A stretch of 64,000 nucleotides of DNA from Saccharospirillum salsuginis (GCF_014651855.1 NZ_BMXR01000001.1:124001-188000); one strand, 5' to 3'. Positions 1 through 8,930 are shown, counted from the first letter of the stretch. The notes: a model not told the origin generated them from the sequence alone. A program made the numbers and translations.

Positions 1-1
1 G

Positions 2-256
2 GACCTTACTCGTCCGCTGCCCGATGTCCCTGAATTTGAACCATACCGCCACTTAGACCCTACTACTCGCGAATGGGACAAGCAACACAATCGCCCCAAG
101 GACTACTGGCTCAAAATGGAACACGAAACTTACAAAACAATGGTAGATGCTGCCTGTGAAAAAGCCGAAACCTACTCCTACGATAAAGCCAATCTTGCCG
201 AGGATATCGGGTGGACTCCTGCAGGTGACGGTAAGGCTTGGTATCAGTTAGGTTAA
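2..256 (+). CDS. C-terminal end of an unidentified protein (5' truncated by window)
   Basis: An open frame runs from the left edge to a TAA at 254-256 and gives 84 residues with no start in view. The reading begins DLTRPLPDVPEF and ends GKAWYQLG. It is hydrophilic and rich in Trp, Tyr, Asp, Glu and His, with a stretch (KDYWLKMEHETYKTM) that could be an alpha-helical nuclease tail. I do not recognise the family. The codon use is AT-richer than the bulk of the window and matches the next two genes. A polymorphic-toxin C-terminus is a possibility suggested only by the ankyrin protein that follows; it cannot be settled without the upstream sequence. Confidence 0.55.
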   Translation, partial: DLTRPLPDVPEFEPYRHLDPTTREWDKQHNRPKDYWLKMEHETYKTMVDAACEKAETYSYDKANLAEDIGWTPAGDGKAWYQLG

Positions 257-341
257 TCAGTTTTCGCGCTCTAGAGCACCATTAATTATATAAAGCTAAG
301 TTGCTTAGGTGCACTCATCATCAACACTCTTTTACAAGACC

Positions 342-2684
342 ATGGAACCACTAACCATCATGACACAGTTTGAAAAACCTAGCCACATTAAAACACTTGG
401 TAAAATGCTAGGAATTGCCCTTTTATGGATCATCTGGTTGTCCTTGTTTGAAGATGGCGTTGCACACAATATCAGTTCAGCAGCCCGTAGTGGAGGCTGG
501 GATTGGATAAGCCTAGGTAGTCTCAATATTTTCTCTACGCTAGTCATTTTTTCTTGCTTGTGCATTTTCACTTTCAGGCAATACAAGAGAAAAAGAAAAG
601 CCCTTTGGATAACCTCCTTTGCTACTGGTTTGATCACGTTGACTTTTGCTATATTGTCAGGCCTTGTCAGCTATGTATACGGCTTACCAAATCCAGAAGT
701 CACTAATGAAGAATCCGATAAACTCTTACGTGCTTTCAACACAGAATTAGACAGTACTATTACCATCCCGCTTTCGGAATACACAATTGAATACGCTAAG
801 GACCAGTACTTAATTATTTCCAAACCAACTTCTTATTGGATGAAGCATATGCCGCTACTCAGCCGGCGCCTATACCGGCATAGTGACTATTCATGGCATG
901 ACAACAGAAAATTGCTAGAAAATGCTCGAAGCACCCTTCACAAGCGATTCGTACCTGAAGATTTCAAATCTCTAAGGGAACAGATAACAAACAAGTTTAT
1001 TGAAGACGGATACTTATTAGAAATCGAATCCCAGCATGGGCATACTTTATACGATTGGGATCAGTCTGACTTTGTCCGCTACTTGGATTGGCGTTATCCC
1101 GGGAAAATTTACACTATCGTTTACTTTAACGACAATATTGAACTAACCGCTCACAAAGAGAATACGATATCCATCAAAAAAACGCATTTAGAAAAGTCAG
1201 ACAATAGCCAAAATAACATACGAGCAATGTATGCGTTTGATGTTGCTGCCGGTACCATACCATATGATGTTTACCTAGCGGATAGTTTTGTTAAATCATT
1301 CACTGACACCTTTCGTTATGGTATTGATGAAATTGCTAATGAATTCCGATATCGAATTGAGGCATATGAAGGCATACTTAAAACGACATTCGGCATATTC
1401 GATATCAAATCCGCCATTCAAAACTACGACGCATGTTGGGAGTCGGATAAGGAATGCGTTAGCATCGCAGACGCAACTCAAGCTTTTTTCCTATCCATTA
1501 AGGAGAATGATGCCCAAGGTGTCACCGAAAGACTAATTCATTCCTTTTTAACAGACGATCAGATTGAACACAGTTGGGACTTGGCTATGGAATATGATTC
1601 CACAAACACTGTGTCCGAATTGTACCCTTTTGTCGATAAAACCAAGCGAGGTCTATGGCTCAACGACGAGCTTTATTCCTCAGTCAAAGCTGGAAATACC
1701 AGTATGGTCGGTGCGTTGTTAACTATTATGTCACGCAATGACTACCGGTTCAGCCGAGAAACCCTATTTTGGGCTGTTGAGAATAGTGACGTAGACATTG
1801 TAAACCTACTACTAGAACACGGGTTTTCTCCCAACATCAGAGGAGGTAAGAACCGTCGCCCTATACATATTGCAGCGCGGTCAGGTAGACCCGAGATTAT
1901 CGAAACACTGATTGATCACGGAGCAGATATCAATTCATCAGATCGCAATGGTGATACCGTGTTGCAGTATGCGATAAAAGATGATTACCAAGCAGAAACA
2001 CTTCTCATCCTATTTGAGAACCCCGACTTAGACGTCAATGAGATGGACAGACAGTTTTACATCGAAAAGCTGCGCCAATACATTAAAATGCAAACAAGCC
2101 AAACTGTGACGTTCGATGACGCAAAAATAGCAGACTGGAAGTCTGGAAAACTCATTGATTATTTGGATAAGTCAGGGAATATGATCAATGCAAACCTCGA
2201 ATCGTTCCATCAAACACCTTGGCACTGCATTGAAGATGAAGTCTCAGGCCTTACATGGACTGTAAAACATGATATGGGCGGAGTACATGATCAGTCCCTT
2301 GAGTTCTGGAAGAATGAGCCAGAGGGTTCGTTATGCGAACAAGCGGTCTGTAGTTTGAACGAAGTAATTCAGCGGAGTAATGAGAATAAACTATGCAACC
2401 AGATAGACTGGCGGATACCAACTGTTACTGAACTCGCATCACTTGCGTACCCACAGTATAAGAGTGCATTTCCATTTTCACCTGGCTTTCTTTTCTGGAC
2501 CTATTACGGTGACAGCCTGGTTATAACCTCTGCTGACGGTATACTAGGAGAGCGTAGCACTATCGAGGACCCATTTTCAGGCATGAATGAACCCCATGCT
2601 CGGGTATTGCTGGTATCCGGCGTTCTCAAATCAATGCCAGAGGAGCCTAGTATGAATTATCAGGCTAAGTTCTTTGATAACTAA
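342..2684 (+). CDS. Membrane-anchored ankyrin-repeat protein with C-terminal DUF1566 (Lcl) domain
   Basis: About 780 residues. Two hydrophobic N-terminal segments (an IALLWIIWLSLF region and a FSTLVIFSCLCIFTF region) plus a third (FATGLITLTFAILSGLVSYVY) suggest membrane anchoring. A long unclassified central part follows. Two to three ankyrin-type repeats lie about two-thirds along, recognisable by RRPIHIAARSGRPEIIETLI and DHGADINSSDRNGDTVLQYA. The C-terminal ~130 residues resemble DUF1566/Lcl_C modules (SGLTWTVKHD, WRIPTVTELASL). An in-frame GTG at 309 and an ATG at 360 are alternative starts, and none has a clear Shine-Dalgarno. Ankyrin proteins next to toxins sometimes act as immunity proteins; here that is only a possibility. 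AT-rich compared with the genes to the right. Confidence 0.8.
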   Translation: MEPLTIMTQFEKPSHIKTLGKMLGIALLWIIWLSLFEDGVAHNISSAARSGGWDWISLGSLNIFSTLVIFSCLCIFTFRQYKRKRKALWITSFATGLITLTFAILSGLVSYVYGLPNPEVTNEESDKLLRAFNTELDSTITIPLSEYTIEYAKDQYLIISKPTSYWMKHMPLLSRRLYRHSDYSWHDNRKLLENARSTLHKRFVPEDFKSLREQITNKFIEDGYLLEIESQHGHTLYDWDQSDFVRYLDWRYPGKIYTIVYFNDNIELTAHKENTISIKKTHLEKSDNSQNNIRAMYAFDVAAGTIPYDVYLADSFVKSFTDTFRYGIDEIANEFRYRIEAYEGILKTTFGIFDIKSAIQNYDACWESDKECVSIADATQAFFLSIKENDAQGVTERLIHSFLTDDQIEHSWDLAMEYDSTNTVSELYPFVDKTKRGLWLNDELYSSVKAGNTSMVGALLTIMSRNDYRFSRETLFWAVENSDVDIVNLLLEHGFSPNIRGGKNRRPIHIAARSGRPEIIETLIDHGADINSSDRNGDTVLQYAIKDDYQAETLLILFENPDLDVNEMDRQFYIEKLRQYIKMQTSQTVTFDDAKIADWKSGKLIDYLDKSGNMINANLESFHQTPWHCIEDEVSGLTWTVKHDMGGVHDQSLEFWKNEPEGSLCEQAVCSLNEVIQRSNENKLCNQIDWRIPTVTELASLAYPQYKSAFPFSPGFLFWTYYGDSLVITSADGILGERSTIEDPFSGMNEPHARVLLVSGVLKSMPEEPSMNYQAKFFDN

Positions 2685-2709
2685 TAGCGCCCTACCAGCC
2701 CCAGTAGTG

Positions 2710-2766
2710 ATTCGGCTTCATTTAGTCAGCTCTCAACGAAGAGCAGTACTTTCATTGAGGCCGAAT
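2710..2766. other. Imperfect inverted repeat between the ankyrin and GLUG genes
   Basis: ATTCGGCTTCA at 2710-2720 pairs with TGAGGCCGAAT at 2756-2766 (10 of 11 positions) across a 35-base loop that contains a second short pairing. There is no U-tract, so it is not a standard terminator. It could be an RNA structure in the leader of the lipoprotein gene. Confidence 0.3.
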
Positions 2767-2805
2767 TTCAGATTCATATTAACAGCATAGTATATCGGAG
2801 TTCAT

Positions 2806-4341
2806 TTGAATAACTTCAATCAGATCATCACCACGGCTTCATTAGTGATAGCTACTGCAGCATGCAATAGCGAGCAAAAGAACACGACCATTACTACAGT
2901 CGATTCCAACTCCAATGGACTGATAGAAATATCAACGATAGGGGATTTGGATCTTATAAGAGGAAGCTTGGATGGTTCCAGCATTGACGGAAATACCGAA
3001 GGGTGCCCTTCAGATGGCTGCATTGGCTTTGAGCTTACTTCCGACCTAGACTTTGATACAAATGGCGACGGTAAGATAACCGAACTGGACGAATACTGGA
3101 ACAATGGAAAAGGTTGGGAATCTATAGGTTCAGTCGACAATCCATTCACAGGTGTATTCGGGGGCAATGGACATGAAATACGAAATCTTTATATCAATGG
3201 AGGTTCAGATATAGCCCTATTTGGTGTATCGGAAGGTGCACAATTTACCAATATTGCTTTGAAGTCGTTCAATATCTCCGGTGGTCTGGAAGAATCCAGA
3301 GCAGGCTCATTGGTCTCATATGCTCGAAATACAACTATCAATGACTGTTCAGCGTCGGGTTCAGTATCCGGAAGTCGAGCTATTGGAGGTTTGGTAAGTG
3401 TCATTAATGAAGGGGTAATTTCAAACTGTACTCTTGATGTTGTGGTGAATTCGACAGAACGGACAGCCGGTGGTCTAGCTGCACTCGCATTGAACAGTGA
3501 GATAGAACACATAACAGTATCTGGCTCCATACAGTCGGATGGACACACTGTAGGAGGAGTAATTGCTATGGCTCTCGAAAAGAGTCAACTTTCATACTTA
3601 AGCTATCGAGGAACAGTCAAGGGTTCTGCAAGTGTTGGCGGAATTACCGGTGCGATTGAATGGAGCGGTTTGTCCAATTCATATGCCTATGCGGAAGTGA
3701 GCGCGAGAGAAGACAGTGCTGGCGGTCTGGTTGGTTCTATTGAAGATCAATCGGTCATTTACCAAAGTCAGGCGGCCTGTAGTGTCAGTGGTCAATCGGA
3801 TGTTGGTGGTCTTGTCGGGTATTCGAATAAAGGCAAGATATGGAACGTCACATTTACTGGAGATGTCACCGCAGAACAGAATGCCGGACAACTGGTGGGT
3901 ACTATGAGAGGTGGTCAATACAACTACACAGTCACAACAGGCTGGCCTATCGAGTCTCCATCGTCTAATGACTACACTAGTGTAGGAGGACTTGTAGGGC
4001 TGGACTATTCAAATGTGAATTTCGATTCAGGAAAGAGCTTGCTGGAGTTAGCGAATGAGTCAGCTCGGGCTGACTGGGAACGCATGAATAGCGATAAACC
4101 CTTGGAAAACTACATAGGTTTGACTCTCGACTCGCAGAAACGAATCTTTCCCGACATGGGCAAGTGGTCATTGACTCCGGAAGAGCTAACCTGCCCAACC
4201 GCTCCGGATGATCACGAATGCTGGTCAGGAGGCGTTTTATACACCGGCTGGGATCCGTCGATATGGGATTTCGGTAACCAACAGCAGCTTCCAAAGCTCA
4301 AGGGGATGCCCGATCCAAGTTGCAAACACTTAGACCAGTAG
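2806..4341 (+). CDS. GLUG-repeat surface lipoprotein
   Basis: 511 residues with a TTG start preceded by GGAG at about 2795-2798. The N-terminus has a short hydrophobic segment ending in TAAC, a lipobox-like site (Cys at residue 20), so it is probably an outer-membrane lipoprotein. After a DSNSNGLIEIST region come many GLUG-type repeats, marked by GGLVS, GGLAA, GGVIA, GGITG, GGLVG and GGLVG spaced about every 30 residues. These are known from large adhesins and peptidase-associated surface proteins and fold as beta-helices. A Ca-binding-like DFDTNGDGKITELDE stretch precedes them. Role inferred: surface or adhesion protein. It shares AT-rich composition with its upstream neighbour and with the lipoprotein at 21.7 kb. 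Confidence 0.82.
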   Translation: MNNFNQIITTASLVIATAACNSEQKNTTITTVDSNSNGLIEISTIGDLDLIRGSLDGSSIDGNTEGCPSDGCIGFELTSDLDFDTNGDGKITELDEYWNNGKGWESIGSVDNPFTGVFGGNGHEIRNLYINGGSDIALFGVSEGAQFTNIALKSFNISGGLEESRAGSLVSYARNTTINDCSASGSVSGSRAIGGLVSVINEGVISNCTLDVVVNSTERTAGGLAALALNSEIEHITVSGSIQSDGHTVGGVIAMALEKSQLSYLSYRGTVKGSASVGGITGAIEWSGLSNSYAYAEVSAREDSAGGLVGSIEDQSVIYQSQAACSVSGQSDVGGLVGYSNKGKIWNVTFTGDVTAEQNAGQLVGTMRGGQYNYTVTTGWPIESPSSNDYTSVGGLVGLDYSNVNFDSGKSLLELANESARADWERMNSDKPLENYIGLTLDSQKRIFPDMGKWSLTPEELTCPTAPDDHECWSGGVLYTGWDPSIWDFGNQQQLPKLKGMPDPSCKHLDQ

Positions 4342-4611
4342 AACCTTTGCTGACGCCATCCATGGTGAAGCGTTCATATCGTCGGTTCACCAATCGGAAG
4401 AACAAGCTGGCCTCTTCCCACGTCATCGGCGGATACTCGATTTTGTCTAGGATCAAAATCCTTGGTTTAGGTCAGCTGCAGCCATTGCTGACCGAGCCAG
4501 GTCTCGTACCGCACGGCGCGCAAACTGGCTCGCTGTGGTGCCCTCACAGTTAACACATTGCCTTTCACACTTGCCCCCCTAGGACGCATGCCCAAGTCTG
4601 ATACTCAGAAC
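4342..4611. other. Intergenic stretch with no recognised gene
   Basis: The interval between the GLUG lipoprotein and the TetR gene shows no convincing coding frame, terminator or RNA. Composition shifts here from AT-rich to GC-richer, so it marks the right boundary of the AT-rich block. The TetR operator lies at its right end. Confidence 0.4.
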
Positions 4612-4627
4612 TAGGACAGCCGTCCTA
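4612..4627. promoter_or_regulatory. Candidate TetR-family operator
   Basis: TAGGACAGCCGTCCTA is a perfect palindrome with 6-bp arms and a 4-bp centre, ending 34 bp before the TetR start. TetR regulators of this type commonly bind such short palindromes in their own promoter, so autorepression is the simplest reading. Not tested. Confidence 0.55.
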
Positions 4628-4661
4628 CATGTGAATTCAACGGCACGGAGACTGGTGTTGA

Positions 4662-5225
4662 ATGACTCAAGCCACCACTCGGAAACAGATCGTCGAAGCC
4701 GCCGATCGATTGTTTTATCAACAGGGGTTTGAACACACGTCTTTTCGGGACATCGCCGAGACCGTCAAAATCTCGCGTGGCAACTTCTACCATCACTTCA
4801 AGTCCAAGGACGACATCCTGGATGCCGTCATCGCACTGCGTCTCACCAACACCCGGCGAATGCTCATGCAGTGGGAATCCGAAGCCGAGCACCCTGCCGA
4901 TAGGGTTCGATGCTTCATTAACATCCTGCTCATGAACCGGGTCAAGATTAAGCAATACGGCTGCCCGGTTGGCTCACTGTGCAGTGAACTGGCCAAACTC
5001 GAACACACCGCCCAAGGTAACGCGAATCAACTGTTCACACTCTTCAGGGATTGGTTACGCGAGCAATTCATACTGCTGGGACATCAACAAGATGCGGACG
5101 AACTGGCGATGCATCTGCTGGCTCGAAGCCAGGGTATCGCGACGTTGGCCAATGCTTTTCACGATGAAAGCTTCATCAAACAGGAAGTCGACCAGCTCAA
5201 TAACTGGCTCAACGCCTGTTTCTAA
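4662..5225 (+). CDS. TetR/AcrR family transcriptional repressor
   Basis: 187 residues. The N-terminal helix-turn-helix covers roughly residues 10-55 (KQIVEAADRLFYQQGFEHTSFRDIAETVKISRGN, then FYHHFKSKDDIL), the standard TetR fold. The C-terminal ligand domain contains CPVGSLCSELAK, typical of a large TetR group whose members sense small electrophilic or organic compounds. It acts in the cytoplasm as a DNA-binding dimer. The palindrome at 4612-4627 is its likely operator. The next gene, a YciI-like protein, follows after 31 bp on the same strand and is the best candidate for co-regulation. The ligand cannot be told from sequence. Confidence 0.9.
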   Translation: MTQATTRKQIVEAADRLFYQQGFEHTSFRDIAETVKISRGNFYHHFKSKDDILDAVIALRLTNTRRMLMQWESEAEHPADRVRCFINILLMNRVKIKQYGCPVGSLCSELAKLEHTAQGNANQLFTLFRDWLREQFILLGHQQDADELAMHLLARSQGIATLANAFHDESFIKQEVDQLNNWLNACF

Positions 5226-5256
5226 CGCCAATGGCTAAATCAAGAGGGAACCCAAT

Positions 5257-5544
5257 ATGTTTATCGTCCTACTCACCTTTTCCGACAACAAAGACCAGGC
5301 CGGCCAACACATGGCAGGCCACAAGGCCTGGATTCAGCGCGGTTTCGACGACGGTGTGTTCCTGATGTCCGGCAGCCTTTCCCCCAATCGGGGTGGAGGT
5401 GTCCTGGCTCACAATACCTCCCTGGAGGAACTGCAGCAGCGAGTGCAGGACGATCCGTTCGTCGCCGAGAACGTCGTCAACGCCGAGATCATCGAACTCT
5501 CACCCGCTCTTGCGGATGACCGGCTTGCATTCCTGCTCGACTAG
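5257..5544 (+). CDS. YciI-like family protein
   Basis: 95 residues, the usual size of YciI-like proteins (alpha/beta ferredoxin-like fold, dimeric, cytoplasmic). Recognisable features are the N-terminal FIVLLTFSDNK strand, the central HMAGHKAWI region with the conserved His, and the DDPFVAENVV segment near the C-terminus that family members share. Some relatives are dioxygenase- or dehalogenase-associated, but most have no known substrate. AGAGGGAA upstream serves as ribosome binding site. Probably co-transcribed with the TetR gene before it. Confidence 0.85.
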   Translation: MFIVLLTFSDNKDQAGQHMAGHKAWIQRGFDDGVFLMSGSLSPNRGGGVLAHNTSLEELQQRVQDDPFVAENVVNAEIIELSPALADDRLAFLLD

Positions 5545-5621
5545 TGTCCAGTTCCACGCCGTTGACACCTCCGGGCAAAGAGTCTGGAATACTGTCTTAT
5601 CCTTGGTATCAGGACATGCCT

Positions 5622-6089
5622 ATGAAAGAGCGTCTGTCGATCCAGCCTATCGCACCTGAAGAGCTGGAACTCGTCGCCGAGATGAATCGGCAATTGCAGA
5701 GCGACGAAGGGTCGCGGGTCATGGCTCTGGACGATGCGATCAGGCGACTGTCGAAGTGGCTCGCCAATGAGTATTCCTGTCATGTGTATCGGGTAAATGG
5801 CCAAATAGCGGGTTATGTCCTGTATCGGTCGACCGACCCCGATACCGAAGATCATTCGGACGCTGTTTATATCCGTCACTTTTATATTGTGCCGGAGTTT
5901 AGAGGCCACGGTCTCGGAAAAGCGGCCTTTGCGCTGCTAACCGAGGAAGTTCTGCCATCGGAGACCTGCATAACGCTGGAAGCCCTGGTGGCCAACCCGT
6001 CAGGAAGAGCGTTTTGGAAAGCTCTGGGATTCCAGGAGTACAGCATTCGCTATGAACGCAAACCCGACTCCAAGAACGCACCGCAATGA
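5622..6089 (+). CDS. GNAT family N-acetyltransferase
   Basis: 155 residues from the ATG at 5622, chosen because AGGA at 5611-5614 sits seven bases upstream; in-frame starts at 5544 (GTG) and 5616 also exist. The acetyl-CoA site is visible as IVPEFRGHGLGKAAFALL (R/Q-x-x-G-x-G/A motif), followed by TLEALVANPSGRAFWKALGFQ, the usual motif B of GNAT enzymes. Transfers an acetyl group from acetyl-CoA to an unknown amine. Its stop overlaps the start of the next GNAT gene (ATGA), so the two are translationally coupled. Confidence 0.85.
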   Translation: MKERLSIQPIAPEELELVAEMNRQLQSDEGSRVMALDDAIRRLSKWLANEYSCHVYRVNGQIAGYVLYRSTDPDTEDHSDAVYIRHFYIVPEFRGHGLGKAAFALLTEEVLPSETCITLEALVANPSGRAFWKALGFQEYSIRYERKPDSKNAPQ

Positions 6090-6556
6090 CTAACATTCGC
6101 CCACTCTGCCAGACACCGGAGATCATACCAGTGGTGGCCTCCTGGATTTGGAACGCCTTCTGGTCGGATGGCCAGGGGCGCGGCTACAGTGTGACGGACA
6201 TTGCCGAAAAACTTGCCCTGGCAACGGAAGATGCGCTGCCTATGGCGTGGGTCGCTTGGCACGAAAGAAAACCGGTCGGTTGCGTTAATCTGATCGAGAA
6301 CGATGATGAGGCGCGACAGCATCTGCGCCCATGGATAGCTGCGCTCTATGTGGAGCCAGACTATCGAAAGCGCGGCGTTGCGTTAGACCTGATTGAAACC
6401 GTCCTGAGTGCCGCCGCAGGGCACGGAGAGTCAGAGTGCTTTCTGGGGACGGATATTCCATCGTTCTACCTGAAACAGGGAGCCAGGATCATCGAACACG
6501 AACCGGAGAACAACCACTACGTGATGGCTTTTCAAATAAGTTCTACAGATGGATAA
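6086..6556 (+). CDS. GNAT family N-acetyltransferase (second copy)
   Basis: 156 residues, overlapping the upstream GNAT by four bases (ATGA). The acetyl-CoA binding segment is AALYVEPDYRKRGVALDLIETVL, and a C-terminal FYLKQGARIIEHE matches the motif that closes the GNAT fold. It is not a close duplicate of its neighbour. The substrate is unknown; tandem GNATs in one transcript often act on related small molecules or tRNA-like targets. The HAD phosphatase gene begins six bases after its stop. Confidence 0.85.
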   Translation: MTNIRPLCQTPEIIPVVASWIWNAFWSDGQGRGYSVTDIAEKLALATEDALPMAWVAWHERKPVGCVNLIENDDEARQHLRPWIAALYVEPDYRKRGVALDLIETVLSAAAGHGESECFLGTDIPSFYLKQGARIIEHEPENNHYVMAFQISSTDG

Positions 6557-6561
6557 AACGC

Positions 6562-7203
6562 ATGCACCTTATCATGTTCGACATCGACGGCACCCTGGTT
6601 CAGTCGTATGACTTCGACACACAATGCTTTGCCCAGGCTGTAGAGACCGTATTGGGCACGCGGATTGATACGGATTGGGGGAACTACACGGACGTGACGG
6701 ATTCCGGCATCCTGAGTTCGATTCTGGACGAATTAAGTATGACGGAATCCGATCGCACAATAGTCGCCCAAGATGTAAAGGACACCTTTATCCACTTGGT
6801 CGAAAAACACATTGAAACACACCCTGTAGCGGAAATTCCCGGTGCCGCTCGGTTCATCAATCTATTGGCGGCCAGACCGGACACCGCCCTGGCTTTCGCC
6901 ACCGGCGGATGGCGGGAGACGGCGCTATTGAAACTGGCAGCAGCCGGCATTGACCCGGGGGACATACCGATCGCTTCCGCGTCGGACCACCATCGGCGCG
7001 TCGATATCATGAAAACCGCGGCGACCATTGCCGGTGGTGAGCCGTATGACTCCATAACATACATCGGCGACGGCCCATGGGATAAATCGGCATCCGCCTA
7101 TCTGGGTTACCGGTTCATACTGGTCGGTAACCGCGTGGCACATACACCCAGCATCCCGAATTTCAGTGAAACGGACGCGGTTCTCGAATTACTGAGGCTG
7201 TAA
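6562..7203 (+). CDS. HAD-superfamily hydrolase (phosphatase-like)
   Basis: 213 residues from the ATG at 6562. Motif I is FDIDGTL at residues 5-11, with the nucleophilic Asp and the acid/base Asp both present. Motif II is the FATGG stretch, a Lys lies in the ASDHHRRVDIMKTA region, and motif IV is YIGDGPWDKSA. The helical cap between motifs I and II places it among phosphoglycolate-phosphatase-like HADs. Likely a cytoplasmic Mg-dependent phosphatase of unknown substrate. It sits six bases after a GNAT gene and probably shares its transcript. An upstream in-frame ATG at 6436 would overlap the GNAT heavily and is rejected. Confidence 0.87.
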   Translation: MHLIMFDIDGTLVQSYDFDTQCFAQAVETVLGTRIDTDWGNYTDVTDSGILSSILDELSMTESDRTIVAQDVKDTFIHLVEKHIETHPVAEIPGAARFINLLAARPDTALAFATGGWRETALLKLAAAGIDPGDIPIASASDHHRRVDIMKTAATIAGGEPYDSITYIGDGPWDKSASAYLGYRFILVGNRVAHTPSIPNFSETDAVLELLRL

Positions 7204-7265
7204 GGAGATTGCTACTTTCTGGTAAGGTGCTTGCCCGCCTAACACCAATAGCCCACACTTACTTC

Positions 7266-7541
7266 ATGAACCAATATCCCCTCATGCATTCAAAAGCCGC
7301 CCTCGCCATCTGGGTTCTGGCGTTCGCGGCCAGCTTGTTCCCACTGGGGTGGTCCCTGATCCTCTACAACCAAGTGATTCCCCAATTCCTGATGGTGAAC
7401 ACAATCTCACTTTGGATGGTGCTGTCCCACAGCCTGGTGTATCGCCACCTTAAACGGTGGCGATTGCAGTTTCTGCCCGAGGTGTTTCGCTTGATTCTGT
7501 TCGTCATCCTCGGTTACCTCCTGGTTAACTGGTTCCTCTGA
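7266..7541 (+). CDS. Small membrane protein of unknown function
   Basis: 91 residues from the ATG at 7266 (a TTG at 7209, right after AAGGAGA, would add 19 residues). Three hydrophobic segments are visible: AALAIWVLAFAASLFPLGW, FLMVNTISLWMVLSHSLVY and FRLILFVILGYLLVNWFL, separated by a basic loop (RHLKRWR). No family recognised. It follows the HAD gene and converges on the DUF1127 gene. Confidence 0.6.
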   Translation: MNQYPLMHSKAALAIWVLAFAASLFPLGWSLILYNQVIPQFLMVNTISLWMVLSHSLVYRHLKRWRLQFLPEVFRLILFVILGYLLVNWFL

Positions 7542-7570
7542 GCACTGTCGACGCCTAGACATCAATGGGC

Positions 7571-7873
7571 TTACCCAGTCCTCCTCCGTTCCGCCTTCCA
7601 GCCCAACAAGGCTTTGCGTGCATCAGCCTTCAGCGGCAATTCAATCGCCATCATCAACTCGGCTCGTGTATGACCCATGTCCTCGAGCATGTGATCGTCG
7701 TAGTCGAGCAAACGCTTTATTTTGCGCTGGAACGCCCAGGCATCCAGTCGCTGTCTCAACCATCGGATCCACCCCAGCGGCGGCATGACGGGCATATTGA
7801 GTTCCGGCGTCGCATCGCACGGTAGCTCGGCGGCAGATCGATCGAGTTCGAGTTTCAGATTCAATTCAGACAT
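7571..7873 (-). CDS. DUF1127 domain protein
   Basis: 100 residues with a GGGAGA ribosome binding site. The C-terminal half carries the DUF1127 signature: a WIRWLRQRLDAW start, then LLDYDDHMLEDMGHTRAEL, a short Arg/Lys-rich helical domain known from small regulators implicated in RNA maturation and in phosphate and nitrogen metabolism. The gene is divergent from a LysR regulator, a pairing seen often in gammaproteobacteria and consistent with control by that regulator. Confidence 0.85.
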   Translation of the reverse strand: MSELNLKLELDRSAAELPCDATPELNMPVMPPLGWIRWLRQRLDAWAFQRKIKRLLDYDDHMLEDMGHTRAELMMAIELPLKADARKALLGWKAERRRTG

Positions 7874-8008
7874 AACGACGTCTCCCCGGACGGTAACCAC
7901 GGGCTACCGTCGCTTGTTAAACAGTGATTTCAGGTGAGAGTCGCGACCTCGGTGATCAGAATGCGTCGGCATGCTGGTTAACACAAACTAAAAATACTAC
8001 ACTCAGGA

Positions 8009-8023
8009 TTCAGTTTTTCTGAA
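8009..8023. promoter_or_regulatory. Candidate LysR-box (TTCAG-N5-CTGAA)
   Basis: TTCAGTTTTTCTGAA is a perfect 5-bp-arm palindrome of the T-N11-A type that LysR regulators recognise. It lies 10 bp before the LysR start and inside the LysR/DUF1127 divergent region. Autoregulation is the likely role. Confidence 0.5.
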
Positions 8024-8033
8024 AGGTAGAGCC

Positions 8034-8930
8034 ATGAGCCAGCCCGCCGACATGCCCGGGACACTGCCGCTGCTGGATACCGATGTTCTGCGCACCTTTG
8101 TCGCCATCGCCGAGAGCGGCAGCTTCACCCGTGCCGCTCAGCAGGTCTTCCGCACGCCTTCGGCCCTGAGCATGCAGATCAAGCGACTGGAGGAAACACT
8201 TGGTCAGCCCCTGTTTGTGCGTGAAGCCAGGCAGGTCCGGCTCACGCCAGAGGGGGAAACCCTGCTGAGCTTTGGTCGACGGTTGCTGAAGCTGAATGAA
8301 GAGGCCGTGTCCCAGTTCCTGGCGCCTTCCCTGGAAGGCAAGGTCCGTTTCGGTACACCGGATGATGTCGGCACCCGCATCCTTCCGGGCCTACTCGCTC
8401 AGTTCGCGCGCTCTCATCCCAGTGTTCAGGTGGATGTGGTCGTCGATCGCAGTGCCGATTTGATCGACCAACTGGACAAGGACGAATTGGATTTAACGCT
8501 TGTAACCGCCGGCAATCAGGGGCAGGACCCGAGTCGGGGTGAAGTGGTACACACTGAGCCACTGGTATGGGTGGGCCGCGAAGGCGGAATTGCAGCCCAA
8601 CGTTCGCCGCTGCCAGTCTCGCTGGCCGCGCACGGCTGTTGCTGGCGCTCAATGTCGCTGGATGCACTGGACAAAGCCGGCATCGACTATCGAATCGCCT
8701 ACACCAGCATCCACTGTGCCGGACAGGAAGCGGCCATGGTGGCCGATCTGGCCATATCGGCTTTTCCGCAGAGTCTGGTTAAACCGCCGTTGACGCAACT
8801 GGGCACTCAATCCGGTCTCCCACCTCTGGGGGACTATCAAATCCTGCTGCTGCGTCGCGACGGTCTCGGTTCCGCCAGTGAAACCTTGGCCAGTTACGTG
8901 AAAGACATGTTCGATAGGTTTAAAACTTGA
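8034..8930 (+). CDS. LysR family transcriptional regulator
   Basis: 298 residues. The winged HTH spans about residues 15-75 (LRTFVAIAESGSFTRAAQQVF, then SALSMQIKRLEETLGQPLF), and the remainder is the periplasmic-binding-like effector domain starting near GKVRFGTPDD. It probably controls the divergent DUF1127 gene and itself through the palindrome at 8009-8023. Effector unknown. GAAAGG precedes the ATG. Confidence 0.9.
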   Translation: MSQPADMPGTLPLLDTDVLRTFVAIAESGSFTRAAQQVFRTPSALSMQIKRLEETLGQPLFVREARQVRLTPEGETLLSFGRRLLKLNEEAVSQFLAPSLEGKVRFGTPDDVGTRILPGLLAQFARSHPSVQVDVVVDRSADLIDQLDKDELDLTLVTAGNQGQDPSRGEVVHTEPLVWVGREGGIAAQRSPLPVSLAAHGCCWRSMSLDALDKAGIDYRIAYTSIHCAGQEAAMVADLAISAFPQSLVKPPLTQLGTQSGLPPLGDYQILLLRRDGLGSASETLASYVKDMFDRFKT

